From: Penelope pileata
Taxonomy: Eukaryota > Chordata > Aves > Galliformes > Cracidae
NCBI GenBank assembly: GCA_013396635.1
Contig: WBMW01004867.1
Coordinates: 1,098,373-1,162,372, forward strand
Direction: 5' to 3'
DNA: 64,000 nt
The notes beneath the pieces are model-generated. The model saw only the letters and a list, made by a program, of their open reading frames with translations. It was not told the DNA's origin and ran no database searches. Numbering within the stretch: the first letter of the stretch is position 1; each line of letters begins with the position of its first letter. Of the stretch, positions 12,136 to 25,300 are shown piece by piece. Position numbers and translations under genes: made by a program.

Positions 12136-12703
12136 TGTCCTAATACTGCACACCACTGAGAAAAGCCCCATTCATTTGTCTACTGCACTTTAGATATTTA
12201 TAAACATTGATCAAATGTTGATCTCAGTATTTACCAGGCTGAACAGCCCCAGCTCTCTCAGCCTTTCCTCATAGGGGAGATGCTCCAGGCCCTTTATCAT
12301 CTTTGCCGTCCTNCTCCCCAGGTGCAGAACTCTACATTTGCTCTTGTTCAACCTCATCAGGTTTCTCTTGGTCCAGCTCTCCAGCCTGACCAGGTCTCAC
12401 TGAATGGCAGCACAGCTTCCTGGTGTGCCAGCCACTCCTCTCAGCTTTGTAACACCAGCGAACTTGCTTCAGGTGGACTCTATCCCTTTGTCCAGGCCGT
12501 TGATGAAGATGTTGAACAAGACCAGACCCACCACCGACCCCTGGGGGACACCACTAGTTATAGGCCTCCAGCTAGACTCTGTGCCACTGATCACAATGCT
12601 CTGAGCTCTGCCATTCAGCCAGTTCTCAAGCCACCTCATCATCTACTCATCTGCCCTACACTTTCAAAGCTTTCGAAGATTCATTACAAGGATGTTGTGG
12701 TTT

Positions 12704-15700
12704 GAAGTTTTCTGTCACCACTCCACAGTACTGGAAGTGAAGAGGTATTGTGGCACAAGATACCTTCTGGTGAAACATACACCATTGACAGTCAGAAATA
12801 CAGTGCCTAATTAACATGAAAAAAAGCATACAGAGAATTGATTCATATTCTCCATCAAATCTCTGCTCCTGCTCTCTTCCTCATTGCTGTGCCTTAGAAG
12901 CAGAGCTGACAAACAGCGGCCTATACCCATGGGAGCAGCAGCAACCCAGAGAAGCGCAGTATGGAGAATGTAAGGAATAAGCCTTTACGCATCATTAAGC
13001 CACCCTTTAATGCACGCAGTCAAACAAAAGACTCTGCCAGTCCCCCACTTGCTCACTTGCTGGGACACAGGTTGGTTTTTGGTGTGGTGTCTTTCCCTAG
13101 AGAACCATAACTCATCTGTGCACATTACATTCAGTCCCACATTCTCCCCTGAGATGAACAGTGTAGAAACACTGCAAGCCACTATCTCGCATGAGAGAAA
13201 AATTCAGTTCTGAGATTCAGACTCAGAATCTCGCTGTGCTCTTGGCATCTGCCATCAATGTAATATTTTTCTTTCCAGCTCAGAACATATGCCTTTTTGT
13301 GCATGAGAGAAGATTGGACAAAAAAAAAAATGACATCATCTGCGTCTTTGTTAACCCATTTTCTGGAAACAAGGGTCCCATGACATTAGAATTTAGAAAG
13401 AAAACTTGTCTTTCTGTGTGCTAAAGCAAGATAATCTCCTGTGTTTTGTTTCTTCTGGCATCTTGTTTGGTGGTTAATGCAAATAATATAATTTATTTGA
13501 GCCATTTGCAATATTAAACATGGAATTCAGCAACCAGTATACATGACCAAATTGCACAGCCATATGAGAACGAGACGGTTTCCAAAGATAGTTATATTAA
13601 GCTTACATTGGCAGAATAAATAATTCAATCCTCATGCTTTACATTTAAATATTTATACAAATACACCGCTTGTCACAATTAGTTTGATTAAACTTTTAAG
13701 AAAAAAGGAACTGTGCAAGAAATGAGACGTCATCCAGGAGGAGAAGCTATTTATATTGCAGTTAATTACGTGAAATTACAGAAGCAGCAGCAGGTCAGGA
13801 AGCAGCCCTCCACATCCAGCCAAAGATCTGATCCCCCAGCTTATTCAGGAAGGTTTATTAACCAAAATTTTTGCATTTGTTTAGTCAACAGAGGAGCCTG
13901 AACTTGTTTTTCTCTTTGCCTTGGTTTTCCCTTTTCCTTTTCTCCCAGTAAGACTTGGAAAGTCTTATTCATAGATGGAAAATGCCCTGTGGTTTATAGA
14001 CTATTTTCTGCATAATTTTCTTTCACAACATACTCAGGACAAATTATTTTCTTTCACAGCACACTCATCACAACTCCTTGAAGCAGGAAATGAAACATTA
14101 ATCACAAAACCTTTTCTCTTTAGTCTCAGGTGCATTTCTCAGGAAACTATGAAAATCAAATAGCATCAGGAAAAAGCCTGGATTTCTGATCCTGTTTATA
14201 GATCAGAACAGAGACTATTTCCAGTCTGTGATGTCCAATGCTACAAAGTTCTTGGCGACAAGACGCCACTCCTCATCTAGGAGGAAGAAATCAGCTTATC
14301 CCATCTCACTGGCATTAGTTTTGATGTGGCTAACACTGCTGAGAGCTCCACGCATGACATTTTGGAGTAAAACCGGCAACTGAAGCTCTAACCTTAATGT
14401 CTAATATTGAAGTATTGCTGAAAGACTCAGGAATGAGCAAATGGATCACTTTCAGCTCAGACAGTTTATTCTGTGTTTTTACAGTAACCAAAGGGAAAAA
14501 AAAAAAGATGACTACATCTCTGACTATGGACAAATCAAACAGCATCATGTAGTAGCATTTATATGCCTGAGATCTGCCCCTAACCTCAAAGGCCACAAAT
14601 CAAAAATCCCTTTTGTTTCTACCTAGTTATTTCAATACCATTTGTGAAACAAGCCTCTGAGAGGCAGATTAGGAATGCTGCAAAGATTTATAAATTCCTT
14701 TTTTACCTTTCAGTGGTGGTTAGTGGTGCAAGAGCACAAAGAACGTGAAAGAAAGCGTGGAATATTGCCTTTAACTGCCATAGACCTCCCAAAATCTGCC
14801 AAGGTTTCTTCTATATTATGATTCAATGACACCAAAGAGCTAAGTTGCTGTAACTATGAGGCAAACTACATTTCTGAATGTAGGGGAAATTTTGCTTCTT
14901 TTATTATATATATGTATGTCAACCATCTATATATTTAAACATACTTCTCCATATTCTACTTTCTCTTGCTTTGTCCTCCCAAATCAAAAAGGTTCTGTTT
15001 CATATTTCCAAGCCGGAGCACACAATTATATACAAACGAAAGCAAGTCTGACAAGAACACTGTCAATGAGATGGTGTTTCAGCTTCCCAATGCCAGAAGT
15101 GAGTTCATGTAGTCCTGGAAAAAACACCTGGATTTATAAATTAGGAAAGGAGCTCTAGCAAGCCTTAATCTGGTCTCATCTATCTGAGAGAAGGCTAAGC
15201 ATAATGGTATGCTTAATTAATCTATAATCAAGAACAGAATTGGTACCCTCTCAGAATGAAAAATATGTTTATTGGTGAATTTCCCCATTTCTCCAAAGTT
15301 TGTGAAGCAAAGAGAAATGTGGACAATTACCCCTGCTCCCCTCCTATGTGGGCAAAGTTAGTTATCAAATGATAGTCAAATTCTATCCTTAAAATGTTTC
15401 TGAGCCTTGCACAGCAACATCATTTTATGCAGCTGTTGTCCCCGAGAAATCGAAAATGAATAGTCAGGTAAATTCATACAAAGAATTGATGTAGAGATTA
15501 TGCCACTAATAAAAACTGCCCCCATTCCTGAGACCTGCTTTTTACAAAAGGGACAATAAAAAGAAGGATGAAAGAGAGAGCATAGACCTAATTCTTGCAG
15601 AGAACTGGGAGGGGAAAGGAAATACACATGATATGGGTATTTATCAGCTTGAAGTTTTCAGGAAATGGGTTACTTAGACCTTTCACTTTCTCCCATTCTA

Positions 15701-18700
15701 TTTTTCTGTCACCAAAACAGAGCAAAGAGAAACATTCCCGTGTCAGAGAAGGAAGCTATCAGGGGCTTTACTACTGCATTTATTACTACCTAGAGAAAAT
15801 TCCTCCCCAGCAGCCCTCAATGCTGGCAACCTGCTGAGAGGGAAAAAAAGGGTGGAATACATGAGTTATTTGTTCTATCTGCCAGCTTGTCAGTGAGATT
15901 TTTTACAGGGCGGAGGAAAGATTCATTTTCATATTGAACGTGTAGTAAAACAGTAAAGGCAAATTCCAGTCAAGATCTATGTGAAAAGGCCTCAATAAAT
16001 CAGGACTTAGCAGCGTACCTGTGTATCAAAACCATTCTTCCATATCATTTTCTTGACTATTTTAAATCGTATTTGTGGGTTAGTAAAGTAGTGGTAGCAG
16101 AGAATGCTTTAAATCAGCTTAAGCTGGACCTGCCACTGAATAAATGTTCATGTCAGGTTAGTTTTAACATGGAGAAACTCTCTAGCACTGTTAGTGCATG
16201 CAGATTTGTACCAGTCCGGGGATCTGGCTAGCACAGGCATAGAAACAAGGGACACAAACAAAGCTTTGGATATGAGGGAAGTTTACAATGATTTTTCAAT
16301 AATTTTTCCTGTCATTTTAAATATATACGGGTTCAAGATATAAAAATGTTGTTTCTTATATGTTTGCTATGTTTCAATGTTTTCAATTCACAAAAATACG
16401 CAGGTTACCAGGGGGCATTATCTGAAGTCTTATTAACTAATTGTCACAACTGCTCAGTGATTCTTCAAAGAACCATGCACGACTAAAGTCTGAAAGGCAG
16501 TCATTCCCTTTTCTTTCTACTGTCTCCCTTTTTTTCTTAGATTTTGCTAGTAAAGGATGCACTTACTTAGCTATGATTATGCCACTTCCCAATAGTCATG
16601 CAATCAAGGCGTAATTTGTTCCATCAGAAATGTGAGAAATCATTTAGAAAAACATTATTCACTGTCAGCTGAGTCTGAGTCAGGCACAAATTGTCCAGAG
16701 GTTGTAGAAGAGACTGAACTTTTAACCATATTATTAATTTCTCTGATTTTACAATGCACCACTGTCTAGTCATTGTCCCTTGAATACGAGGTTTCTACAC
16801 ATTCAGAAGAACATTTTAAAAGCAAATCCATTGTAAAACAGGATATAATGATAATGCTAACCAATATTCCCTTCTCAACAGCAAAGAAGTAAAAATAAGT
16901 GCAGTGTAAAATATTTTCTGTTTTTGTCCTCAGAGTGGTAGTGCATCTACCACTAGAGCTTACTTGTATTCTACATACAACAGATATTTACTACATACAT
17001 TTAATGTCAAATGCATACAAGTGCTAAATAAATCTTCAATTGCTGGAGATAGACCAAGTTACTTAAAACAATTGCATTAACATGTGTGCAAGCAAAGTCA
17101 GGGCCTGTTTCTTTCTGGGATTAAGCAAAAATGGAGCAGGAAACCAACACTTTTAAAAAACAAGTGTTTTTTTATCATGTATGTTAGGAAACAATTGCTG
17201 ATAATGGCTATGTTTATTTTACCTTTCCATGTCATTAGTAATGGAAAGAATCAAAGTTAATGAAACTAACTCAGTACATCCTGAATAATGGAGAACCCAG
17301 TCACTGAAGATGCGTTAGCGAAACCCCTCCATGTATCTCAGCTTGCTTTCACAGGTTCTCTAGGAAGTCAGAACAAGCCACCACAGTCAGAGTAATGCTG
17401 TAGCCCCAAGAGATTTTACAGAAGACCAAGAAACTTGAAATTGCTCTTAAGTTTAGACTAAGATAAAGAGCAGCACTGAGAAGCATTAGCTTGAGCAAAG
17501 ATTAAGGATCCTACTAGCATTTATTCTGTAATTGATTAAATATTGTCTTGCATAATCATCTCTTGCCAATAAGAACAAACATGTTCAAGATGCAAAATAA
17601 GTAGGTCGAGACCAATTAAAATATTATTATGCAAAACGTACTCAACTAGTTCGGCTAAAGGTGAGAAAACTGGGTGTTCTTAGATCTGAGGTAGTTCACC
17701 TCTAGACAATCTTCTCTATCTCCAAACCTGGAAAAAGCCATAACAGACAAATAGACAGCAGAGAACAGTCCTGCCATGACTGTATATCATGAGGACCTTT
17801 CCACCTGTCTGTGTCTGCCTGCTTCTCTCTTAAAAGAAAAGCACACACAGCCTCATGACACTATACTGATGGCTTCAAACACAAAGTATGTACTTAATAC
17901 TTTGCTATCTCACATTTCTAAGATTTATCAGTTATTTTGCTGTAGACCTATTTTGAACTAAGACTTACTTTCCAAAAGATGGAGAGAGCTATGTTTCCGT
18001 TATCATTCTTAGAATGTATGGTAACAGAAGAACACATGGTCTTCATTACCTCACAGATAACTCTTCCAATACTCAAACAGTTAAGATGTCTGGATGCCTG
18101 CATTTGGACAGCAAAACTTTTTGGTTTGCATCCTGAGTGAAGTTTATCTCCAATCTTTCTTCTTGCTGCAGTGAAGAAACTTATTAGTGATGCAGTAAAA
18201 CATACCTAATTATTAATCTGGAGATATTTCTTTGATCATCCAATTGGACTTAGAACAGCTTTATTGGATTAAATTATGTTTTCAAAGGAGGAAACTGTAA
18301 CCCATTTAATACACATGCTTCCCAATATTTTAAAGATTTTGGAAAAGAGAGGGAGGGTTTGAAGGAAAAAGGCTATTGATTAAAAAGATATGTTAGCTGT
18401 TACAAGAAGTTTTTCACCAGCTTCAAAGTGGTGGCATCAAAGATGCATTTGTGATAGGACAAGTTAATACTCACACAATCATGAGGAACTTTCTTGGTCA
18501 AATAATTAGCATAAATCACATGTATAATTGTGCTGCTTTTTCTGACCTTCTTGAAAAGCTGAGGCATGACTATGCATGTGTTCCATGTGCACTTTAATTT
18601 TAGCTTATGGTCTGAATACTAGCACTGAACATTCTGCATTTTGCAACTGACATTAGACATGGTTCTGATATTCAAAAAAACACTCATGCTAGTTCTGTAA

Positions 18701-19598
18701 ACTGTTCAGATGTGCAGCTGTCCAGATCCAGCTGAGAAACCCATTCTGAGAAGTCTGACAGAAATCCGAACAGTCAGCTAGTGAAGTAAATATACAGATC
18801 TGTGTATATTTGCATAATGTTTCCACTGTACTATTCATCAACATTTTGCTTTGTGGTTAAATTTTCTTAAAGAGGAATGCAATTGCAGTAAGTCTATAGA
18901 GCACTTTGCAGCTTCTAGAAGCATCACTTTATATCCTTCAGCAAATGGGTGATACAGGTCATTTTCCTGAATGATGTAGTCAGCAGTCGATCAACTCAAG
19001 CAGAGTCAATCTTCAGTCATAATAGACCTGAATATTGTGTTTTGATAGATCTCACTTTTTATGGTAGAATAATAATAAAATTAAGCAAACTACTTGTTTT
19101 CAAATTACTTGATTGGAAGTAAAAGGATAAATGAAATTATCCAGATGAAACCTCAAAAAATATTGAAGCCAACATATCTGATGTATTTACACCAGAGGAA
19201 AAGCTCTGTTTTAAATCACCTGCTCATGGTATGAATGAGAAGCAATAAAAAAGCAAATAAAGGAAAGTAGCCACACTAAAACACAACCTTGGAAAGTTGC
19301 AAGATTCATATCTCAAAGAGTACAAGGAAAAGTTTTGAAGATGCATAAAGAATGCAGAAGTTTAAGACAAGGACAGTTTTCTGGCTCTGAAAGCAGTTTT
19401 CAAAAATCTCATGGTTAACACTATTTGTAAATAAAGATGTATCCATTGGCCCTGTTCAGGAAATAATGTGAGGTAATTTAGGAAATAAGATTTAATAAAA
19501 GTTAAAATTAATCCCATTAGAATACAATGTTTATTTGAGGATGTATTTATTTTTCTGAAAGCAAAATCCAGCTATATGAATTCTGTCATGATTCCTTC
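12704..19598. other. Unique AT-rich non-coding stretch
   Basis: About 6.9 kb without a recognisable gene or dated repeat. It contains an imperfect 31-bp tandem duplication at 14015-14076, a short A run near 14499, and a TATATATGTATGT word near 14906. Open frames are short and unrecognised. Confidence 0.6.
14015..14076 (+). repeat. Imperfect 31-bp tandem duplication
   Basis: Copies at 14015-14045 and 14046-14076 both begin ATTTTCTTTCACA and share the later word ACTCA, with several substitutions. This indicates an older local duplication. Confidence 0.8.
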
Positions 19599-19603
19599 AT
19601 TAG

Positions 19604-20097
19604 TGTCTTAGTTTCTAACAGAAGTTACTACTCTCACAGTGGCTGGTATGAAGCTATGTTTTGTTCCCAGAAGAGAAACAACTGATAACACCTGGTAGTG
19701 TTGAACACAGCCAAGGACATATATTGTTCCTCAGTGAAGCAGTTAGAAAGCATAAGGAGCTGGGAATTGGGAGGGGACAGGACCAGGGCAGCTGACCTAA
19801 ACTGACCAAAAAGCTATTCCATACCACATCACATTCTGTGATTTTTACGGAAGAGGAATCTCTTGCTCGGAGGGAGGGGCTGCTGGCCGGTTGGGTATCG
19901 GTTGTTGGTCCCTTGCTTTGTGTATCATCTATTGTTTCTTACATATATATATGTACTGGTATTTCTTTTATTCTCTCTGCTGTCTTAGTAAATAGCTTTT
20001 ATCTCAGCCCACGAGTTCTACCGTATTTTTTCCTTAATTCTCTCCCCATCCCACTTGGGAGGGGGGAGGGTGAGCGAACATATATCAAACCAGGACA
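19604..20097 (+). mobile_element. Solo LTR of an ERVL-like endogenous retrovirus
   Basis: A 494-bp element beginning TGTCTTAG and ending CCAGGACA, with perfect 5-bp target duplications ATTAG at 19599-19603 and 20098-20102. It shares its layout with the LTR at 38108-38652: CATAAGGAGCTGGGAA, GGGAGGGGACAGGACCAGGG, AGCTATTCCATACCA, an ATATATATGTACT run, CTCTCCCCATCCCA, and a G-rich tract before the end. The ATTCCATACCA block and the TTTATCTCA-CCCACGAGTT block are what I know from avian ERVL-type LTRs, and a 5-bp duplication agrees. No gag or pol sequence adjoins it, so it is a solo LTR. Confidence 0.88.
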
Positions 20098-20102
20098 ATT
20101 AG

Positions 20103-21688
20103 TTAATAGTCTGCATTATACCAGAAATACTGCAGATTATTCTGTCCCTGACACGTATGTCCAGCTTTGGTTAATGTCCAGATATTGACATATGTCCAGC
20201 CTATGTGCTAGGTACTTGACCAAGTAAGTGTTGTTTCCCAAAAGCCCATAATTAATGAACCATAGCTAAAGATATGACTTATTCAGGGTGCCAATTTCTA
20301 AGTAGATGTTCTGGTACAAGTGCCATGACAGAGTACAAGAAAAGCTCCTTTTCCTTGGAACTAAAAGATGATATTTTTAGAGTAGCAATGCATCCAAGTG
20401 TTTGAAAGAAAATATTTATTTGAAAATGAGGAGAATTTTTTTTTTTGCCACTCTCAAGTAAGAGCATGGGTGAAGACATCAGCCTCTGTGCTGATATTTG
20501 AAGCAATATATTAAATAAAACTCAATTCATGGTTATCTACTGCATAGTAAGCACTAATTCCAAATATTACAATTTCACATATCAGAAGAAAAAATAGTTA
20601 ACACTTTTGTGTAAGGATGGCCCAGTTGCTATCCTTAGCTGGGAACGGAAGACAAGGATTACTATTAACAAGCACTCTAAACTGCAAACTAGGGGAAAAA
20701 TAAAGCAATAGTCAATTGTCCCCAAGACTTTTATCTGGACAAGGAATATTTCTCCCATAGTTGTTGATACTGCTCCCCACATGGTGATTTGCAGAACGCC
20801 AAACTTCAGGTCTTAAAATTCACTCAGTACTTCAAGAAAATGACAGCTGAAGATCTGGACTTGAGTCCTAAGACTTCTCAGCATTAAGTAAAATAAATGT
20901 AAAGAAGTCTTAATAGTTGGCCAATCTGTAATTTAGACATCAGCAAAGGCTTGCTCCAGAAAGACGGAGGCTTGGCTGCAGAGATTCTCATGTTTGGTAA
21001 GAAAAAAATTCCTTTGAGTATCTTCCAAATACTGGGACTTGTCTCTTCAACCTTACTGACCTTTCAGGCCAGGAAGGGGCATGAAAGGATGAGAGGAAGG
21101 TGCCAACACATACACATTGTGATAAATAAAAGGATCAAGCATCTTGCCCATTCTCTGTGCTATTAAGTGCTACAAGTTCCATGACTTTAGTTTTTTAAAT
21201 ATGTATTTTTGCACAAGTACTGAAACAAAATCTTCCTTAAGAATAAAATTAGAAGCTTAATCATGTGTGTATAAATTTTTATATGCACAGAAAATAAACC
21301 TATTCTGTGAAAGACAGAACTGAGAGGAGAAAAGATGATTTATTTTAGATTCATGTAGTTGTAACCTGTATATATGGAACTGTGGTCCTGTTGGCAGAAT
21401 AAAAAAGAAAAAAAAAAGTACATATTACCACATATATATCTATTAAAAAAAAGACCTCCAAGCCCTCTGTGCTGTTATATTTATGTCCTACAAACTCTTA
21501 TCTACAGAAACCACACATTTCATTTCAAGAAGTCTTTTCATATTTATCTTTTTTCCTAAAAAAATTTGCTGACCATTTTCTTATTGCATAAAATATTATT
21601 AGAAGAAAATATGCATAGTATATTTAGCAATGTTTAATCTGTGGCTTACACATTCATTTTACCAGGCCATATTACCTGGCCCATGTGC
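20103..21688. other. Unique AT-rich non-coding stretch
   Basis: No gene or identifiable repeat was seen. Short A-rich tracts lie near 21400-21450. Open frames are under 80 codons and show no domain. Confidence 0.6.
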
Positions 21689-22366
21689 CAGTACAGGCTG
21701 GGTGCTGGCTCTAAAGTGACTTGCCAGAGGAGGATCTGAGGGGTCCTCGCAAGTACCAAGTTGAACATGAGCCAGTAATGTGCCTTCATGGCAAAGAAAG
21801 AACTGTCTCCTGGGCTGTATTAGGAGAAGCACTACCAGCAGATTGAGGGGGGTGATTCTTCCCTTTTCAGCACTGGTAGATCTGGAGAGCAGGATCCAGG
21901 TCTCAGCTGTGTAGTATGAGAGACACGGAGTCAATCCAGCGAGTGCCCAAGATGATGGAAAGATTGGAGCATTCCTCCAATGGGGAAAGGATGAGGATCT
22001 GGGACTATTCAGCATGGAGAAGAGACGGCTCAGGGGGATTTTATCCATGTGTATAAATACTCAGTGGGGGAGTAAAGAAGATGCAGTGGGAGTCTTCTCA
22101 GTGGTGTCAAGTGACTGAACAAGAGGTAATGGGTACCAATTGAAATGTGGGCAATTCTGTTTAAACACAAGAAAACATTTTTACTCTGAGGGTGGACAAA
22201 CACTGAAACAAGAAGGATGTGAAGTCTACATCCATGGAGATATTCAAAAGCCGACTGGATACAGTCCTGGGCAATCCAGTCTAGGTGATACTGGTTTGGG
22301 CAGGAACATGAGACTAGATGATCTCCTGATGTCCCATCCAACTTCATCCATTCTGTGATTTTGTAG
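21689..22366 (+). mobile_element. Old 5'-truncated CR1 LINE
   Basis: The start carries the ORF2 region CAGTACAGGCTGGG and ACCAAGTTGAACATGAGCCA. It continues through GTGCCTTCATGGCAAAGAA, GAGTCAATCCAGCGA and GGAGAAGAGACGGCTCAGGG, and ends with the CR1 tail GATGATCTCCTGATGTCCC followed by ATTCTGTG at about 22350-22357. Divergence is visibly higher than in the 11.8 kb and 33.8 kb copies and the reading frame is broken repeatedly. No target duplication was seen, as is normal for CR1. Confidence 0.88.
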
Positions 22367-25300
22367 TCTTTTCAGCATTTGTTACTTTGTTCTGATTTGT
22401 ATTTGTTTATCATTTTAATTCATAATACTTAAATTCTTCTGTTGGAAATCTGGATCTGTAGAAAAGTAAGTGTTGTAAAATCCACTTTAACATGTTTTCC
22501 CAATCATAATGGTTAAAGTTCCAGAAAGTTCAGCATAGCATATGCTCCCCTAACTATAAGGTACTTCACTATACTCCAACAAGTTAAAGATCAGCTTAGC
22601 AATAAAAGAATCTTCATAATATTCACTGTTCTCTGCAACTCTCTTAGTCAATCATCAGCAAATTAAACACCAGTAAGTCTATAAAAGTGGTCCTGAAGTT
22701 TATATAGCTAAACCAATAGTTTTTGTTTTCTTATTTAGTTCGAAATAAGTGACCATCCTTCAATAGCTGCCATAAAAATAATGTGTATGAGTTCAAAATG
22801 ATTTAAATCTTTCCATAATGACTTAATAGTTTCTCCATCCAAAACAAGACAGTATATTACAACAGCCAAATAAATTCCCAACAGCAGAGAACTGGGTTAG
22901 TCAGGAGAATCTACCAGACTCCCCTGATTACAAATAATACTCGAGTGACAAAATGTCAGGAGTATATGAAAAAATAATGCCACAAAAACAAAAAGAGTTG
23001 AAAATATTTTCAGAAATCATCTAAGGTTTATAAAAGTTTAATAAGTCAGGCTTAAACTTTGTTTTAACTACTTACTCAGGTGTTATTCTGTTTTCTTTCA
23101 GTAGTATAACGTCAAGAAAGGACTCACGCATACATAGGGAATGAAAGACATTTAAGTTCACTGTTGGTGAATCTTCCTGCTTATTTCCTACTGAGCTTCT
23201 TAAGCATGCATTATTCTATCCTTAGGATCCTAACACTGCTTTGGTGCAAAGATTGTCCTTTTTGCACCTATTTATACTATGCTTAGTCTGACGGGATACT
23301 GAGCTGTGTGCAGAAACGCTAAATGTCATCTCAACATTGCTACCCAACTTAGTACCACCTTAACAATAACACTATTGCTCAATATAACCCTAACACAAAC
23401 ATTAAATCACTATATCCTCTGGTAGTATGCGTAATATGTTACAGCTACCGCATTCTAATTGTACACTGCTGCCAAAAGTACATTTCCAATCTCTATCCTG
23501 CCATGTTTCTTGTGCACCACACCTTGTGAGCATGGGGTTGTAGGACAAATGGGATGAGCTTGATAATCCAGTGATACCCTGCATTCTGGGTTTCACAAGT
23601 TAATTCTCCACAAGATAAATCACTGTGAGACAACTGCATGCTGCAAACGTACAAAGGAGGCTGGAGCTGCAAGTCCTCGTGGGTTTGGGTGGAGATTGAA
23701 CCTTCAGTTAGATTTCATCAGCTGTAAAAATGCTGCACTCAAATAGAGCTACAAACAGATTTGGTAGGGTGTTGGCTGATCACAATAAGCATGAAAATAA
23801 ACTATATCATCTTGTAGTTAAACACAGTCACAAAACTGTATCGATTTTTAGTTTATCCCAATGGTCAGACTGCTGATGAAAATCCAAGGAGAGCACATAC
23901 CAAGAGTGACAGAAAACAGTGGAACTACAAGAAAAAGTTAAATGTATTTATGAATTAATGATATAGGAGATAATTTTTCATTCACATGTACTTCTTTTCC
24001 ACCCATTACCTCCTTACATCATGGGAGGAATTTGTAGCTGACCTCCAATCATTAGTGGGTCAACTCGCTAAATGGAATTCCTGCCAGACCTTCTCCCAAA
24101 GAAAAGATTTTTCCAATCAGTCAGAAGATCAAGGACTTCTATGAGAGCTGTCTTTCATTCTGAAAGATTTCAAGTAATTTTTGATGATTTGACAAGTGTT
24201 ACACTGAGCTGCTGCTTATGGAACCAACTTGGCTGTATATACAATTCTATTTTCAGAAACATGACAGTAAGAATCATGCTTAATTACAAAGCAATCCATT
24301 GACACCCATCAATCAAACAAGCAGAGCAACTTAGAACATATATTCTAGAAAAATGTTTGTGATTAGAGCCCTAGCCTTCGATGCAGACTCCAGTTCTTGC
24401 TTTCCCATAAACCTCTCAAGATAATTTACTGTTACTAAATCTCCAGAGTGTCTGAGAGCATTATAGCACCGAACATCAGAAGCCCAAAACTTAAAATGTC
24501 TGGGCCTGAATTCATAAAAGGACTTTAAAAATAATCCAGTAAAAGAATTAGCTGTCTTAAATTAGGCATGTCTAAATGGCAATGTCTAAATAATGTCTAA
24601 TTTGTTAAAGCTCAGTGAAAGAGCAGAATAGAAAATTCAGAGCTAGACACACAGATTAAGCATACAACACACAGGGAGAATTAGAGATAAGGCAAGGGAT
24701 TCATGCTCTGAGTGGGAGCTCACCAAAAGCCTTGCAGTAGGAAATGTAAATAAGAGATATAAGCTCATCTTCCTCGGAGCTTCAGCTGCTGGTCTGCTTG
24801 GAACCCACAGCCCTGATTTCAGTGTCCAGCAGTGCTCACAGACTGTTTTTCCAACAAATGAGCAGGGAGTGGTGGAGGGCACGTAATTTTCTCTTCTTTA
24901 AACACTGGCAGTAACTGATCCCAAAGAGAACTCCAGACTGTACTGTCCTCCGCGGCCCACAGTACATGGGTTGGGATTTAGCTGTCTCTTCTGAAACCCA
25001 GCTGCAGTGCAGACAGCACTGCCAGAGCCAGATCCCAATGTGGCTTCCTAACAGCTGGCCATGCCCCAAAGACCAAATTCTGGATCCTGTTCCCTAAGAC
25101 TATCACCACAGTTTACAAGAAACAGTCATTAGATAAAATAAGCTATTTATTTGTTATTATTAACTGACCAGTAGAGCTACAGCAAAAAACCAATAAGCAT
25201 AATAGAAAGAAAAATATTTACAAAAATGAAAAATCAAAACCTAAAGATTATATTTTCTCGTATCACACAGCCCAGCAGATATTCCAGACCATAAAACAAG

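Larger units (their letters stand above)
11531..12703 (-). mobile_element. CR1 LINE, minus strand, split by a nested CR1
   Basis: Its left edge is the reverse complement of the CR1 3' end, with two CACAGAAT octamers followed by TTGCAGGGG. The element runs rightward toward its truncated 5' side at about 12703. The order matches the CR1 at 33761-34668: the 3' UTR and ORF2 C-terminal region (11531-11796), then after an interruption the upstream reverse-transcriptase region (12136-12703). The interruption is a separate plus-strand CR1 at 11797-12135. Relative to the 33.8 kb copy, about 300 bp is missing at 12312-12314, exactly where an N was called. Coding frames are destroyed. CR1 insertions are normally 5'-truncated and lack clear target duplications, which fits. 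Confidence 0.92.

Noticed and set aside
12280..12705. A 141-codon plus-strand open frame.
   Set aside because: It is antisense to the minus-strand CR1 and runs through the N; it is a shadow of the retroelement.
19838..20188. A 116-codon frame with hydrophobic segments.
   Set aside because: It lies mostly within the solo LTR, in its non-coding region, and crosses the target duplication.
21659..22347. Minus-strand open frames of 129 and 105 codons.
   Set aside because: They overlap the plus-strand CR1 at 21689-22366 on its antisense strand.
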